Assembly (NCBI GenBank): GCA_032191485.1
Contig: JAVDOI010000002.1
Coordinates: 9,477,120-9,541,119 of the forward strand
Length of the DNA stretch: 64,000 nucleotides
Direction: 5' to 3'
Source: Leptoclinus maculatus
Taxonomy: Eukaryota; Chordata; Actinopteri; Perciformes; Stichaeidae
The notes beneath the pieces were generated by a model that saw nothing but the letters and a program-made list of their open reading frames with translations, had not been told where the DNA came from and searched no databases. Numbering within the stretch: position 1 is the first letter of the stretch; each line of letters opens with the position of its first letter. A program made the position numbers and the translations under genes. Positions 40,801 to 53,400 of this stretch are shown one piece after another.

Positions 40801-42528
40801 GTCTGTTGGCAGAACAAGCTTTCATTAAACATTAGCAAGAGAGGAAGTCAGCCATTTAACCTGTATTAATTTAATCCCTTTTCATTAATTTTCACAGCCA
40901 TTCCTCATCATTTTCACTCTAATAATTGTCCAGCCTCATTTTCGCTGCTACTCTGCTGTGTCATTATCTTCAATTCTCCGTCGCTCTCTTTTGTTCTCCT
41001 CCTCTGTGAATTTGATTTAGCCTTTATCTCCTCTCACTCTCTCCCTCTCTCTGTTGTCTCTCTCTTAGCCCCTCTGGCCATGAGAAAAAGGTGGCATCAT
41101 ATCATGTGTTTCTCCTTTATCCTGCATGTGTCTTAGCTATTTCTGTCCTGAGCTCATACACTTCACTCAGTGGTGATCGTAGCTGTCTTGTTGCATGGTT
41201 GACATTAGATTTGCACTGCACACTGTAGATTTGGAGTGTTGTGATGCATTGGTATTGAAGCTAACTGTGATATTTAAGAAATTAAATGTTGATATCATCT
41301 TTCTGTCTCCCTATACCTGTATTTTGTAATTAATTTGCCAAAAAAAGAGAGAGGATGCACAATAAACCAAGTTAAAGATGAATTTGACTCATAGCATTAT
41401 TATTATAATTTTTTTTTAATTATCTATATTGTGATATCTTTATCGTGAATTCTTTTGTCCAGGGTAATTGTGTAGTGAAAATCATATAGTGTGACATTAC
41501 AAACGTTTCTGCATGCACTAAAGTGTGTTGCAGCTTTCTCGTGCCTCCACATAGACGTGCCAACATGGCCTTGAACAATCTCTGCTCCTAGTGTGCGTGC
41601 TCTATAAAGGGCATTTTTAATCAGTTCAAACGGTGAAAATGGCCACCAACTGCTGAAATGGCAGCATTTGTGCACACCCATGGATGGCAGTAGAGCGCTA
41701 CAAAGCCCCGAGGTCATGGGGACGAGCTCTGGGTGAGATAACAATACTGGGGAGCGGAAAAAGCACCATTCTCACTGAGCACAAACACAGAGAAAACTAC
41801 AGCTTCACAGCTGAAATAAGGGACCAAATTGCACCTCAGCTAATTACACAGACCTCATAATGATGCAGAGCTGTAATGACTGAGGCAGCGAGGCTGCACA
41901 CAAGCAGAGCCCCCCCCCCCCCCCCCGCCTGAGCTCTGAAAGATGCTGGAGTCATCTGGCTCTGAGAATACTGGCTATTTTTCTGAGTCATAATTCATTA
42001 ATTAGATGATGGACATGGAGGCCCACTGCCTTCTAAATACATCAAGATCAAAATCAGCTTAAACAAAGCGTGACCTCATTACCATGGTAACTATTTAAAT
42101 GGCGTAAATAGGCTGTACCCCAGGGTTTAGGCAGAAGGACACAGTGGTGTGCTTTCAACGTGGAGTGTTTAATCTATTAACGGCTCCTGTGGGCCTTTGA
42201 TTAAGGAAACTCATCTGGGCTTCTACATCTTTATGGTAGCGACTGAGACCGCAGGAGGATTATAGAGCATGCATGCATCGACCCCGGCATGCATCGTGCA
42301 GAGAACACATCCTATCGAGTTTATTGTGTTCAATAATTCAAGCAGAGAGCGTTCACCACAAATGAAGCACCTCTGTCCCACCCTGACCACAGAGGAGATT
42401 GACAGTATATGATTTATGACTTATAAATGTGGCCTTACATGGGAGTCGATAACCTGGCATGTTCATCTTGCATCAGCAGTTTGACAAGATGAGGCACTTT
42501 AATCTCCAGAAGACAATAAATGTGTCCA

Positions 42529-42565
<37 letters not shown>

Positions 42566-45500
42566 ACATATGCGTGCATAGATTTGTTTGTGTGTGTCGA
42601 TGCCTCTCCGTATTTGTGTCCACTTGCATGAGCCACGCTTTCTCTCCACTGAGCTGTGAAATGTCTACAATACCCTCTAATGGTGGTTGCCACAGTGTTG
42701 TGTGAAAGGCCCGGTTGAGCTGTGACATGCACGTAATGCACAGTATCACAGCTTAACTACAGTAATGTCTGTTAGCAGGTGAGAATCGCTCCTTCCAGTG
42801 GGAACACGTGAGAAAAAAAAATCAATATTAAGTGTGTCTGCCTGGCTGTATTGACTGTAACACACCTACAATACCCTGTGGTGAGTCCCTCCATTGTCTT
42901 TACAGTATAGACAGTAGTGCCCATTTAATCAACCCACACTGAAGACACGGAGACGCATTCATAATTTATCACAAAGCAAGACTGCAGATCTGAGACTAAG
43001 GCTTCTTAACCTGCGCTCTTCTCAAATTGCACCAGTAAAGTGAAATTGCTTTCACAACAGTGTAGACAATATATGTTTTGATCGAGATTCGACAGATATT
43101 CTTTACCCTTTTTTTAAGGTTTAAACTTGTTTTCTTGGGCCAAGCGAACACGGCATAGGAGAAATCTTCCGTTCAGTATTCTTCTCAGAAGCTTCATGGA
43201 CATACAGTATTGCTCGAACATGCTTTCAAATTTTATTCATAGAGGGATTGATTGCTCCTGATTGCTCCCTTGATTACAATCTCAATCCGCATTATTATTT
43301 GTAGGGTATGAATTTGGTATGAATGAACAGTATATGGTTGAATATCGGAAGGGCTCAATCAGGGACAAGCAGGGCGCCACATTTAGCTTAGCAAAAGAAA
43401 AGACCCGATCAAAGCAATATACAGGAACTGCATGCGGCAATCATCTGCCATGCATTCTGCAGCACAGCATGGCCCCAGCCACTGTTCTGCACCTACTCAT
43501 GCCAACAGTACCAGCTGAAAAAGACTCAGTGCAGCACTTCCTCTGTTAAATGTGCCCAGTTGAATTGCTCACACACACACACGCCAGGCACTCGCACATG
43601 AGCACATGCATACAGATCTGCATGAGCACACATTCACACACACAATTACTATGATCATTTCCTGGCTACACGACCCGAGTACCAATGTTCCACAAAAAAC
43701 CCAGCCTCTCCGGATCCAGCAGCAGATAGCCACTTCCACATCCTGACTTTTCCTCCCACCCGGTTAATCAAACATTCTCTCCGTTGCGTACAGGGAATGA
43801 TATTCCTGTAAATGGAGTAATTACTGACAGAAAATTGGGAGTCAAGGTAGCTGAGGCTCAAAGAAAGCCTACTAATTGAGGATGCCCCCCCCCACATGGC
43901 TATGTGCCTCTTCAAAAACGCCCTTCACTGAACTTGTGGTGCCGGCCATCAGCCAGAATAATTCAAATTATTCACCCAGATGGTAACGTGACTTCTGCTG
44001 TGAGTGCTGGAAACCTAATGTTTTCTTCACAAATAGCAGCTATAACACTTTTATTTTGCATTGCTAATATTTACAAATCTGTATTCGGCCTCTATATCGA
44101 ATATTATTGTTGCTGCTGAGATCATTTTTAAATCTGTTTCTGCACTGTTGGAGTTGGAGCGCCATTCCACTGTCTTATCACTGTACCTGCAAAGTGTTTT
44201 GTTTCATTAGTGATGTATTGATGTGTACCTGCAAGAAGAGCTGAGATCTGATCTTAGATGCCATGCACCTAGCGCCTTGTCTGATGACTAAAGAGACAAC
44301 CAGTGGACAAGATGTGTTTGCGATTTCTCATTTGGTCTCTGTCTGAGTCATTGTTTACCAATGTCACCCAGTTACACAGTGAAGAAGGTTTCACTATGAT
44401 TAGCTAACCACGGTGGTGGTTACACAAGAGGAAAATAAGCCAAAGAATAACGCAAAGAGACAGACAAGAGGGTAATAGAAGAGACCGCAATGTTTAGGAG
44501 AGAGGCGGAGAGATAGAGGGAGAGCAGCAGTGAGAGAAACCGATAAAGAGGGAAAAGGATGGGTGATGCATTTGAAACTCCCCGAGGTGATGAATTTACA
44601 TCTTGTCTGTTTTTCTGCCACGTCTGCAACAGCGAAACTAACAGGACCAGAGAGGAGTGGTGATATCCTGCCAATTACAGTCCGGTTGACTGAGAGTTTG
44701 CAGCAGCCGATTGTGAGAGGAAATCTTAATGCTCTGGTCTCGACATGGTCAGGAGAAAAACGATGACCAGAACCCATCAGCTATAACTGTATATTAGTAA
44801 TGAAGGGACGGAAACCAGCCTGCAGTCTTGTGTCCAGCGTCTTTTGTCGGAGCTCACACTGAAGCCTCCATTTGTATCCTCTTGTCTTCAGGTCATTAAT
44901 GCTCAGAGAAGCTGTAACATTTAATAAGGGACACGTTATTAGTACAACACAGGCACAGTGTGCAGTGGAGAGAAATCCCAAAACAGCCCCTAACTGAATA
45001 TTACATTTTCAGCCACATGGAGTTATGGGCGAAAATGGTTTGGAGAAAATTGTAGATAAACAAATTAGCTTGTGTGCTTTCTTTGGACTTTTTGCCTTTC
45101 CTGGTGGACGGAGTAGAGATAATTATTAGTATAAATACACAGTCTTGTGTTGGCCTGTGTTCCTTGTGCCTTCCCCCAACACCCCCGACGATGATTCCAG
45201 CCATGTAATCTGCGGAGTCTCGGCTGCATTGTCAGAACGAGGAGCCGCTGATCCGTTCAGTGATTAAACAAACAAACAGACAGGGAAAATGTCAACAAAC
45301 TTGAGAAAATTAGTATACAGAGCAGAAAGAGAGGGGCCTTGTTTTGAATATTATTATAGGGTAATATTCTGTGGAGTTAGCCGAGTGTGAGATGAGAAGT
45401 ATTGTGAGTGGGGAGAACAAGGAGAGGTAGGCCCTAATGGTTAAAGAGTGGTCATAAGAGTCTGGGGCTTCACCACAGGGGGGTTTGCATTGGATCATCA

Positions 45501-46755
45501 GGCTGGATCTCTCAGCAACAGATGCAGCGTTCTGGAAAGGACTGGGAAATAAACCGTCCTGCAGTCTATAAGCAGTACGTCTGTGTCATTTTGTTTTTGC
45601 AGGATTCCAGTTGATACAGGATGTCTTCACTCTGAGCACGATGCACATTTATGGTGCTTTAATGATGATTTTTTGTGAGTGCAGCAGCCTGGGAGATATA
45701 ATATCAGAAAGGCCATCCCTTGCATTAATATTCCAAGCAGCACAAGGAGGAAATGGGAGATGATTTTCCCCTTAAGGAGGCGCTTCCTTTTGCTAATCGT
45801 TAACATAAATATTTTCATTTGGTGTCTTTAAAACATGGCAGTCTGCGACTCCACTGCTAATTCCTCCTGGCACACATCATTATTCATTTCAAATAAAATC
45901 CAACCTGTAAGCATGGGAGATTAGAATGACAGAAATACCCTTTAATAATGAGCTTGAGAAGGTAACACATTCTGGGGAATATTTCTGCCACCCGCAGATT
46001 AAATCACAAATTACAATTTTAATGACACCTAAGCAATGGCCCCTTCTGCACAACCACTGTGTGTTGGTGTTCATTTAAAAAGGATCATATATAAGGAGGA
46101 CTCTACACTCTGGCAGTACATAATAATCTGACATGTCTTTATTTCTTTGTTGCTCTGCTCCATTTAGTGGCACTCACCCTGAAGCAACAGGTTATACCCA
46201 CACTTATGTCACAGTGTAAATAAATCCCACTGTTCACATTTAATAGTGTTGTTCGGGGCTGTTTGGATAAGATCAACACAGAACATGCCAAGTAGAAACA
46301 AATTAGAAGCACTCCTGAAGATCCGAGCACCAGCTTCCCTGCATGCTGTTACTTTAACTGAGAGGAGTGAGAGATGAGAGCTGGGCCTGAGAGGACCAGT
46401 AGCCCGAGGCACTAAGGCTTAAAGAGAGAGCCCTATCCTGAATATCTATTCATCACATCACCATTAGTGTGGCTCAAGCACTCAGCTCTGCTGCTCAGAA
46501 ATATAACGAGGTTTATACTGCATTAATGGTGATTCCATAGCATAGTCTGACATGATAGGACTATCATCACTGTTGCCTGATGTACAGCTGAGCAAAGACT
46601 TCAACCTGCTTGTTTTTCTCACCTCGTGATGCAGCAAGATGCAGACATATATATATTGGTACACATCTGCATGCACACAAACTCAATAGTAGACAAGAGC
46701 AGACTATAATCTTCATAAGAGCAGTTTTTTTTCTTTTTTAATCAGAGCATGACGT

Positions 46756-46786
<31 letters not shown>

Positions 46787-47143
46787 ACAGAAATGCCACT
46801 CTACATCATTTTTGTCTCTCATCTCGTCTGTCAACACTTCACCCTTTCTTCCTGTGTCTCTCTCTTGCCCGAGCGACAGGATGCACATGCCGTTGTTTTG
46901 TCACGGCCACGGCCATATTGATTAAGTGATGTGGAGCTAATTAAAGACAATGTGCAGTGTCGGTGCCAGTGAGGGGAATAAAATCATGGTGACGGAGCGA
47001 TAGGCCTCTCATTATTCTTCTTCTCTTTTGGTTAGGATTGGAGAGATAATAACCCTTCGGCAGACACAGTCGGAGGGCACTCTCTGTCTATTGCTCCCTC
47101 TATCCCTGCCCGCAATCTCCAATTTTCATTTCCAGCAACTCCA

Positions 47144-47230
<87 letters not shown>

Positions 47231-47370
47231 ACTCACTTTACAACCATGCTGCCCTGCTCAGCTTCTCCACCGGGCACTCATTCAAACCCCGTCCACATCC
47301 TCTCACTTTGTACTCTGACACTGCCCACCAACCCTGATCACCACAGCATCTTCAGTTCACAGCATCTGTC

Positions 47371-47420
<50 letters not shown>

Positions 47421-50400
47421 ATGAGTGTGTGTTACTGTGCAGAATATGCTGGTGTATATTTAAAGTGCACATAATGCTTTTTTAATACACTTGTCTTAGC
47501 TGTACAACACAGTAACATCATTTACATGCACGTATGCAAACCCATTGCCAAGTACAAGTATTACTAAGGGACTAGAGCTTTTTTTAGAGTACAGAAAAAA
47601 TACATGTTGTTCTTTGTACAGGCTGTCTTTGTGTGTCTGATGCTGTGGATTATTGAAAAGAAGAAGGTGAAAATGTTGCAGGCGAGTTCAAGGCCTTTGT
47701 TTCAAAAGCATGTTTTGTTTATACTCCAAACAAAAATCAAAGGGCATGATTTGTAAAATGGATATATGGCACTGCTGGATACACGAGGCTTATTCACAAG
47801 AAAATTTCCTTTCCACTGATATGCTTATCTAAATCCGAGCCTTCTGATCTATTAAAAATGAATGCAAAAGTCAGCGTGTTACATCATTTTCCTCCAATTT
47901 TGTGTAATCCATCAAAACTAGATCACATTTCTTTCGGTAAATGTCATCAGGGCCACATATATCACTCCATTTCACTTTTTTTTCTCGAATATGATGTGTG
48001 TACTGAGCTCTCTAATTATGACACCTACTTCCAGATGTGGTGTTCACATCCCGTATTATACACTACTGTGTCTGTGTGTTTTCCCAGGGGTTTAGAATCA
48101 GGGCAGCATAATGTAATGTAAGCTGGTGTTCCTTCCAACTTGTTATCTCCTCTCTCCTACATGTAGTGTCTCTATCAAAGGACCTCTCTACCTTGCTCAC
48201 CGTGGGGCTGCAGAGGAGCATCTCTGCCAGCCTGCTTGATATGCAGCAGTGTTAGGTGGCTTGCTGGGCTCCCACGCCTCCCTGACTGGAGCCTTTAAGC
48301 CTTGGCGCAGTGAGAGAGAGAGAGCCTCCCTCATCAATGGCCCTACTGAGTGGCTGTGACAGTGCCACGCGGAAAACACATCGATTAAATGGTTCCTCTT
48401 GCCACCCGATTCTGCTGCGGCGCAATAGCTCTCATCCTTCATTCCCCAAAATGAAAGCCCTGCAATTGAGTTAGCGTTGAAGATGGGAGGCAATGGCTGT
48501 CACAATCGCACATGGCGGGCGTGGAAAGAATTCTCTGGAATAAAGGATCATGGGAAATAGGAGTAGAGAGGAGAAGAAAGAGGCGTACAGTCTGAGGAGT
48601 CCAACCAATATTTACTCTCTCACTTTTTTTTATCACCTCTCATTCAATCCCAATTCCTGCTACAGCCCTACATAACATAAATGCAAGCAATCTGTAATTA
48701 ACTAGGGCTTTCGAGGAGAAAACTATGCTGACTCAAAAGGAAACGATATTTCCCGGGAGTATGTCGTCCAGCCCATGTGATCGGGCAGGTGGAGGCTGAA
48801 TCTGTGTCTGGTGTTTGAGGATGCATAACGCTCTCTGATAGAGGATGTGTGTCTTCTGATAAAAGCGAAGAGATGTGAAGAGCACCGTTCAAGTAGCAGC
48901 TTGCCCAATCTGCTCAGTCTTATGAAAGCTTTTGTATCAGAGCGGGGAAGAGGAGCTCTAGGCGCAACAGCCATATTTATATTCCAATCTTCTCCACAGA
49001 AACCCACATTGCCAGGCTCATAAAAGATTCATCGAGCAGGGGAAAGCAAGGTCGTACAGAAAACTGGTCAGGAGGTGCCTACTGCAATGCAAAAAAAAGA
49101 GCAGATGGATGCAAAAAAAAAAAAAATCATTGGGGCGAGTCCCACGATGGCAGTTACTAGGGTAACGTGTCCTGTTGCCCTTAGTGCCTGATGATCAATG
49201 TCTGCGCTCTAATTGGCATCCGTCACTCACACCATAACCTACGACGTGGCTTAGCAGCCTCAGTCGTGTTTTGTTGGTTTCGATTCACTGCGTTGTTTGG
49301 CTCTTTGTCTGTTGTGGATCCCACCGCTGACATGTTTGTGAACTAGAGAGCAAAGGGGAGAGAGAACCGGAGACAGAGACAATGTGTGCGTGAAAGAGAG
49401 ACTGCTTGTGCGCGTGCATGTTGTGCGCCTGTTCTGGGTGTTGTCAGAGAAATGTCACTCTTGCTTAGAGTCACTGACATAAACCTCTGGGAGTCCTCCA
49501 CCCTCCAGCACACACACACACACACACACACACAGCAAGAAAGAGTGAAAGTGGGGGGTGAGAATGCGATATAGGGATGATATTCACCACACCAGTCAAG
49601 CTGATCCTTCCATACACTGCTGACACTAAAAAAAACATCCTATACGTTTTATGAGCACACAGCATAGTTTGAGAAATTATCTGTGCATTGTGAAATCGCC
49701 TGGAAGAGAGATTTAGAGTCAAAAGGGGACAATACAGGCTCAGAGGACACATGTAAATCTACTTTTCTTTCCTCCTGCATGAATAAAAAGTAATCAGTCC
49801 CTAAGTGTACAGCTGGCTGCTGGTTAGCTGCCAGGTTAAGCATGTCTGTATAAATGAGAGAGCCGTAACAACTGTATTCAGCACTCAGTCCCAACAGACC
49901 TTAAAGACTCTTCTAATGACGATTATGAGCTGCCCTGGAGTCAGCCAGCTCAGTCCATGGGATCGTTAATGGTCATTTTAGTACAGCAAGCCGCTGGGTT
50001 TTCAACAAGACAGAAAACGGCAACAGAGGTCATTTAGAGCCCACACAACCCTGGAGCATAAGTAATGGTCAGTGTGTGGCTCTAAATGAGTAAGTGGTCA
50101 TTGAAAACATGGACTAAATACCAAGGTTACCACACTTTCCTCTCTGACTTTGGCAATCTCAGTTTAAAACAAGAATCTCCCCTGTTCCGTGATATATCTG
50201 CAAAAAATGAGAGGGAGGGGGATTTAATTTAAAATATATTATTGTCTCTTTTGATTTTATTATGTTGTGATGATGACATTATTTTATATATGATATGTAA
50301 CCAGGGCACCATCCAAAACGAGACTTCTGTCTCAATTGGTCTTCCCTGGCTAAATAAAGGTTAAAGAAAATAAAGAAATGGACATTCCAGCTGGAAAGGT

Positions 50401-53400
50401 ATAGGGCCATGCTGACACACCCTCTCTACCACAGGGGCCCAATCATGATGGGGACACAGTGTTATTCTGAGAGTCAGGCCACTGACCTCACATGCTTCTT
50501 TACCCGGCCTTCCATCTGTTAGCCAATTACCACGCAGACGCGCTGCCTGCCTTCGTGCCTCATCAAGGCACTGCAGTAGTAAAATCAGTCACCCCGTTTC
50601 ACCCAGGGCCGCATCACAAAAAAAAGCTCTCTGCCACCATCATCACACACTAATATCGCCCCTGTGTGAGTCATGAACAGACCACATTTAGAAAACTGAC
50701 CCAGAAACAGGTACAGCATCATCAAAAAACGAAGCCACTCACACAGGCACACAAACCTCCCTGTCCATTAAAATACACACATGCTTACCACCCCTTTCTC
50801 TTTATCTACCACACGGACATACGCTGTACTTAAGAGGAACATTTTACAGTGTTAATTTTGCTCTAGCTCTTAACCACAAACACCACGCGTTTCACACTTG
50901 TCCACGCTTTCAACTAGTCAACATCAATACAAGGTATCCTCAAAAACAATTTGTTAACCCCTCGAAGACCAAAATGTGTGTTCTCAGATGACAGGTGAGT
51001 CCCCACAATGCCGCTAATTATTTGTCAGGCCTCCGATGATGATGAAGCACCGGGGCAACATGAAAGCACATCAAACATCGAGATGAGGGAGAGAACAAGC
51101 GGACACAGGCTCAATAGCTCTCTGTGCTTCCGGCCCCTTTCTTGAGCTGCATCTCTCTCATAAAACCGATCTCTTTGCAGTGGTAAGATTCTGACTCACG
51201 CAACGTGATCGTTATCGAGTACTGATTTCGAGCACTGCCCTAATCAGTCATGACACAAGCACACACTATTCACTCTCTTCAAGCAGCACTGAATCAAACA
51301 TAATGCAACCTCATTAACTGTGGCTGATTGTGAAGCAGCACCTTTTGTATATTGATGGGGGGGGGGGTGCGTGAAGGTGGATGCAGGCGTAGTGGCTAAT
51401 CTAACCCGGCCTACTCACTTACTCACCCACGTAGTGCTCGACATGATTGTTAGTGACTGACAGGCAACACGAAAAATTAGGTTATATGGGATTTTGTTAT
51501 TTAACAGTGCAAGAAACACATGACAAATACAATAAGCTGACATCTTTTTTTTTTTTACATATACTACAAAAATATAAATAGTCATGTTGTACCATACATG
51601 AGAAAATGAATGCTGCGTGAACCGCATGCAAAATATGTAATGTCCTCGTATTAGATTTAAGGTTGTATTTGTGTGTTGCAGCTTGACCTTCCGAGAGCAA
51701 AGTGTGGTCATGCAATGTTAGTCATTCAGACAAGCCCTGGACCTGTCACAGCATAGCAAGGTGATTTTAACAGTCGAGTGTGTGTGTGTCTTTGCCGCTC
51801 ACTGGCAGATTTATATCCCGGCTCTAGCAGCTTTTCATTTGTTTAATTCTCTCGGTGGAGATTGCTGCTTGCCAGAGCAACACTCTGTCCAGCCTGCTAC
51901 CTAGTTTCCTTTTCCTGCTTGGAAAACGTAGACTCACATCTCTGTTCCTCTTTGACTGTCATCCAGCTGCATGGTCGCGTTCCTACATATTTACCAAAGC
52001 TTTTAACAGGTAGGCTCGTCGATGATAATTACGGGAGAGGGGACAGTATTTGTTACACGGTTTTGACAAGCTTCAATGCTCTTGGTGAGACTGCTGCGTA
52101 AAAAATGCCTTTGGCTCGGAGGTAAGGACAGAAATTTTACCACAAGTGGCTCGATTAAGTCACGTCAGGGGGAGCGCTTCTATTGTGATCATGCTGCTTT
52201 GCTCTCATTGGACTGGCACCAGGAAATTAGATTTCTGGCCAAAGGGTCACCTCCAGGTCGGTGGTGGGTTTAAAGCCGTCTCGATTGGACGGTGTCCATC
52301 CCAGCTGTTTGTCCTGCATGACTCTGATTTGAGCTGAGGCCTGTCCTTGTTGTTGTTGCATCCAGAGAAACTGTAGATAGCGTTAGCATTAGGTCAGCTA
52401 GCTACCTTACATCACTTGTCCTTTACGTATGTCAGCTTTGTTAATACTACTGACACATAGCTAAGAAAGTCTTCTCGATATAGCGTTATCATAGCTACTG
52501 TTTTATTTGAGTGAGTCAAGCCATCTCAATTAAGTAACACTTGTATTACAACACTGAAGTACTGTACTGTATAATTTGCTGAATGTAAATAAACGTAAAG
52601 TTTGTGGCAAATGATGTTTTAAATAACGGTGTGATTTACAAGTGCTGGTTGCTTTTTAGCTATAAATCAACCCTGGGCTGCTGCATTCATCACACCAATC
52701 TAAATGAGGAAACACAAGTTAACAAGGTCCTAAATGGCACTCTGTTCAAACTGATTGTTTATCGTGATTCCTGGTGAGAGAAAGGATTAAGTAAATTACT
52801 GAAAATTCCTGCCAATTGCTTACACAGGTTTCTGACTCCCTCTTTCAGAATGACAAGCAATTAGGTTTTCTCCCCCACTGCACTTGTTGGTGTTAAAGCA
52901 GAAAAACACCAAAGCAAGTCATTATTTCCATCACTCTCACCCATGCTAGTGGTGAGAGTCTTCCAGGCCAGACATCTTAAACCAATAACTGTATTCCTCT
53001 GGTGCTCCCTTGCTCCAGTGGGACAACATTTTTTTTTGTAATGCCTCGAAACCTGAATGTGAATCTTTCAAGTACATGAAACAATCTTTATAACCGACAA
53101 CTTAAGCAAAAGTTGAGCAGAAAACAAAACAAAGAAATCTTTTGTCCCCCTGAAGACTATTACCTCAACTCTCAGTCAAGCTCCAGCAAGCTTTTTTTAA
53201 TCCCTTTGATGGTCGAACAGGAATATCTGTGGAACACACACATCTTTGTGATGTGTAAACATTCTTCTAAATACCAACCCATTTGAGAAGTTATATTTAT
53301 CCTCGAGGTTTTAGGGCAACTGTCACCAACCAAATCAAAGCTTCATTTGTTATAAAAAAGGATCGTTCACACTGAATGTGGCCTTTGTTTGTTCGTGTTT

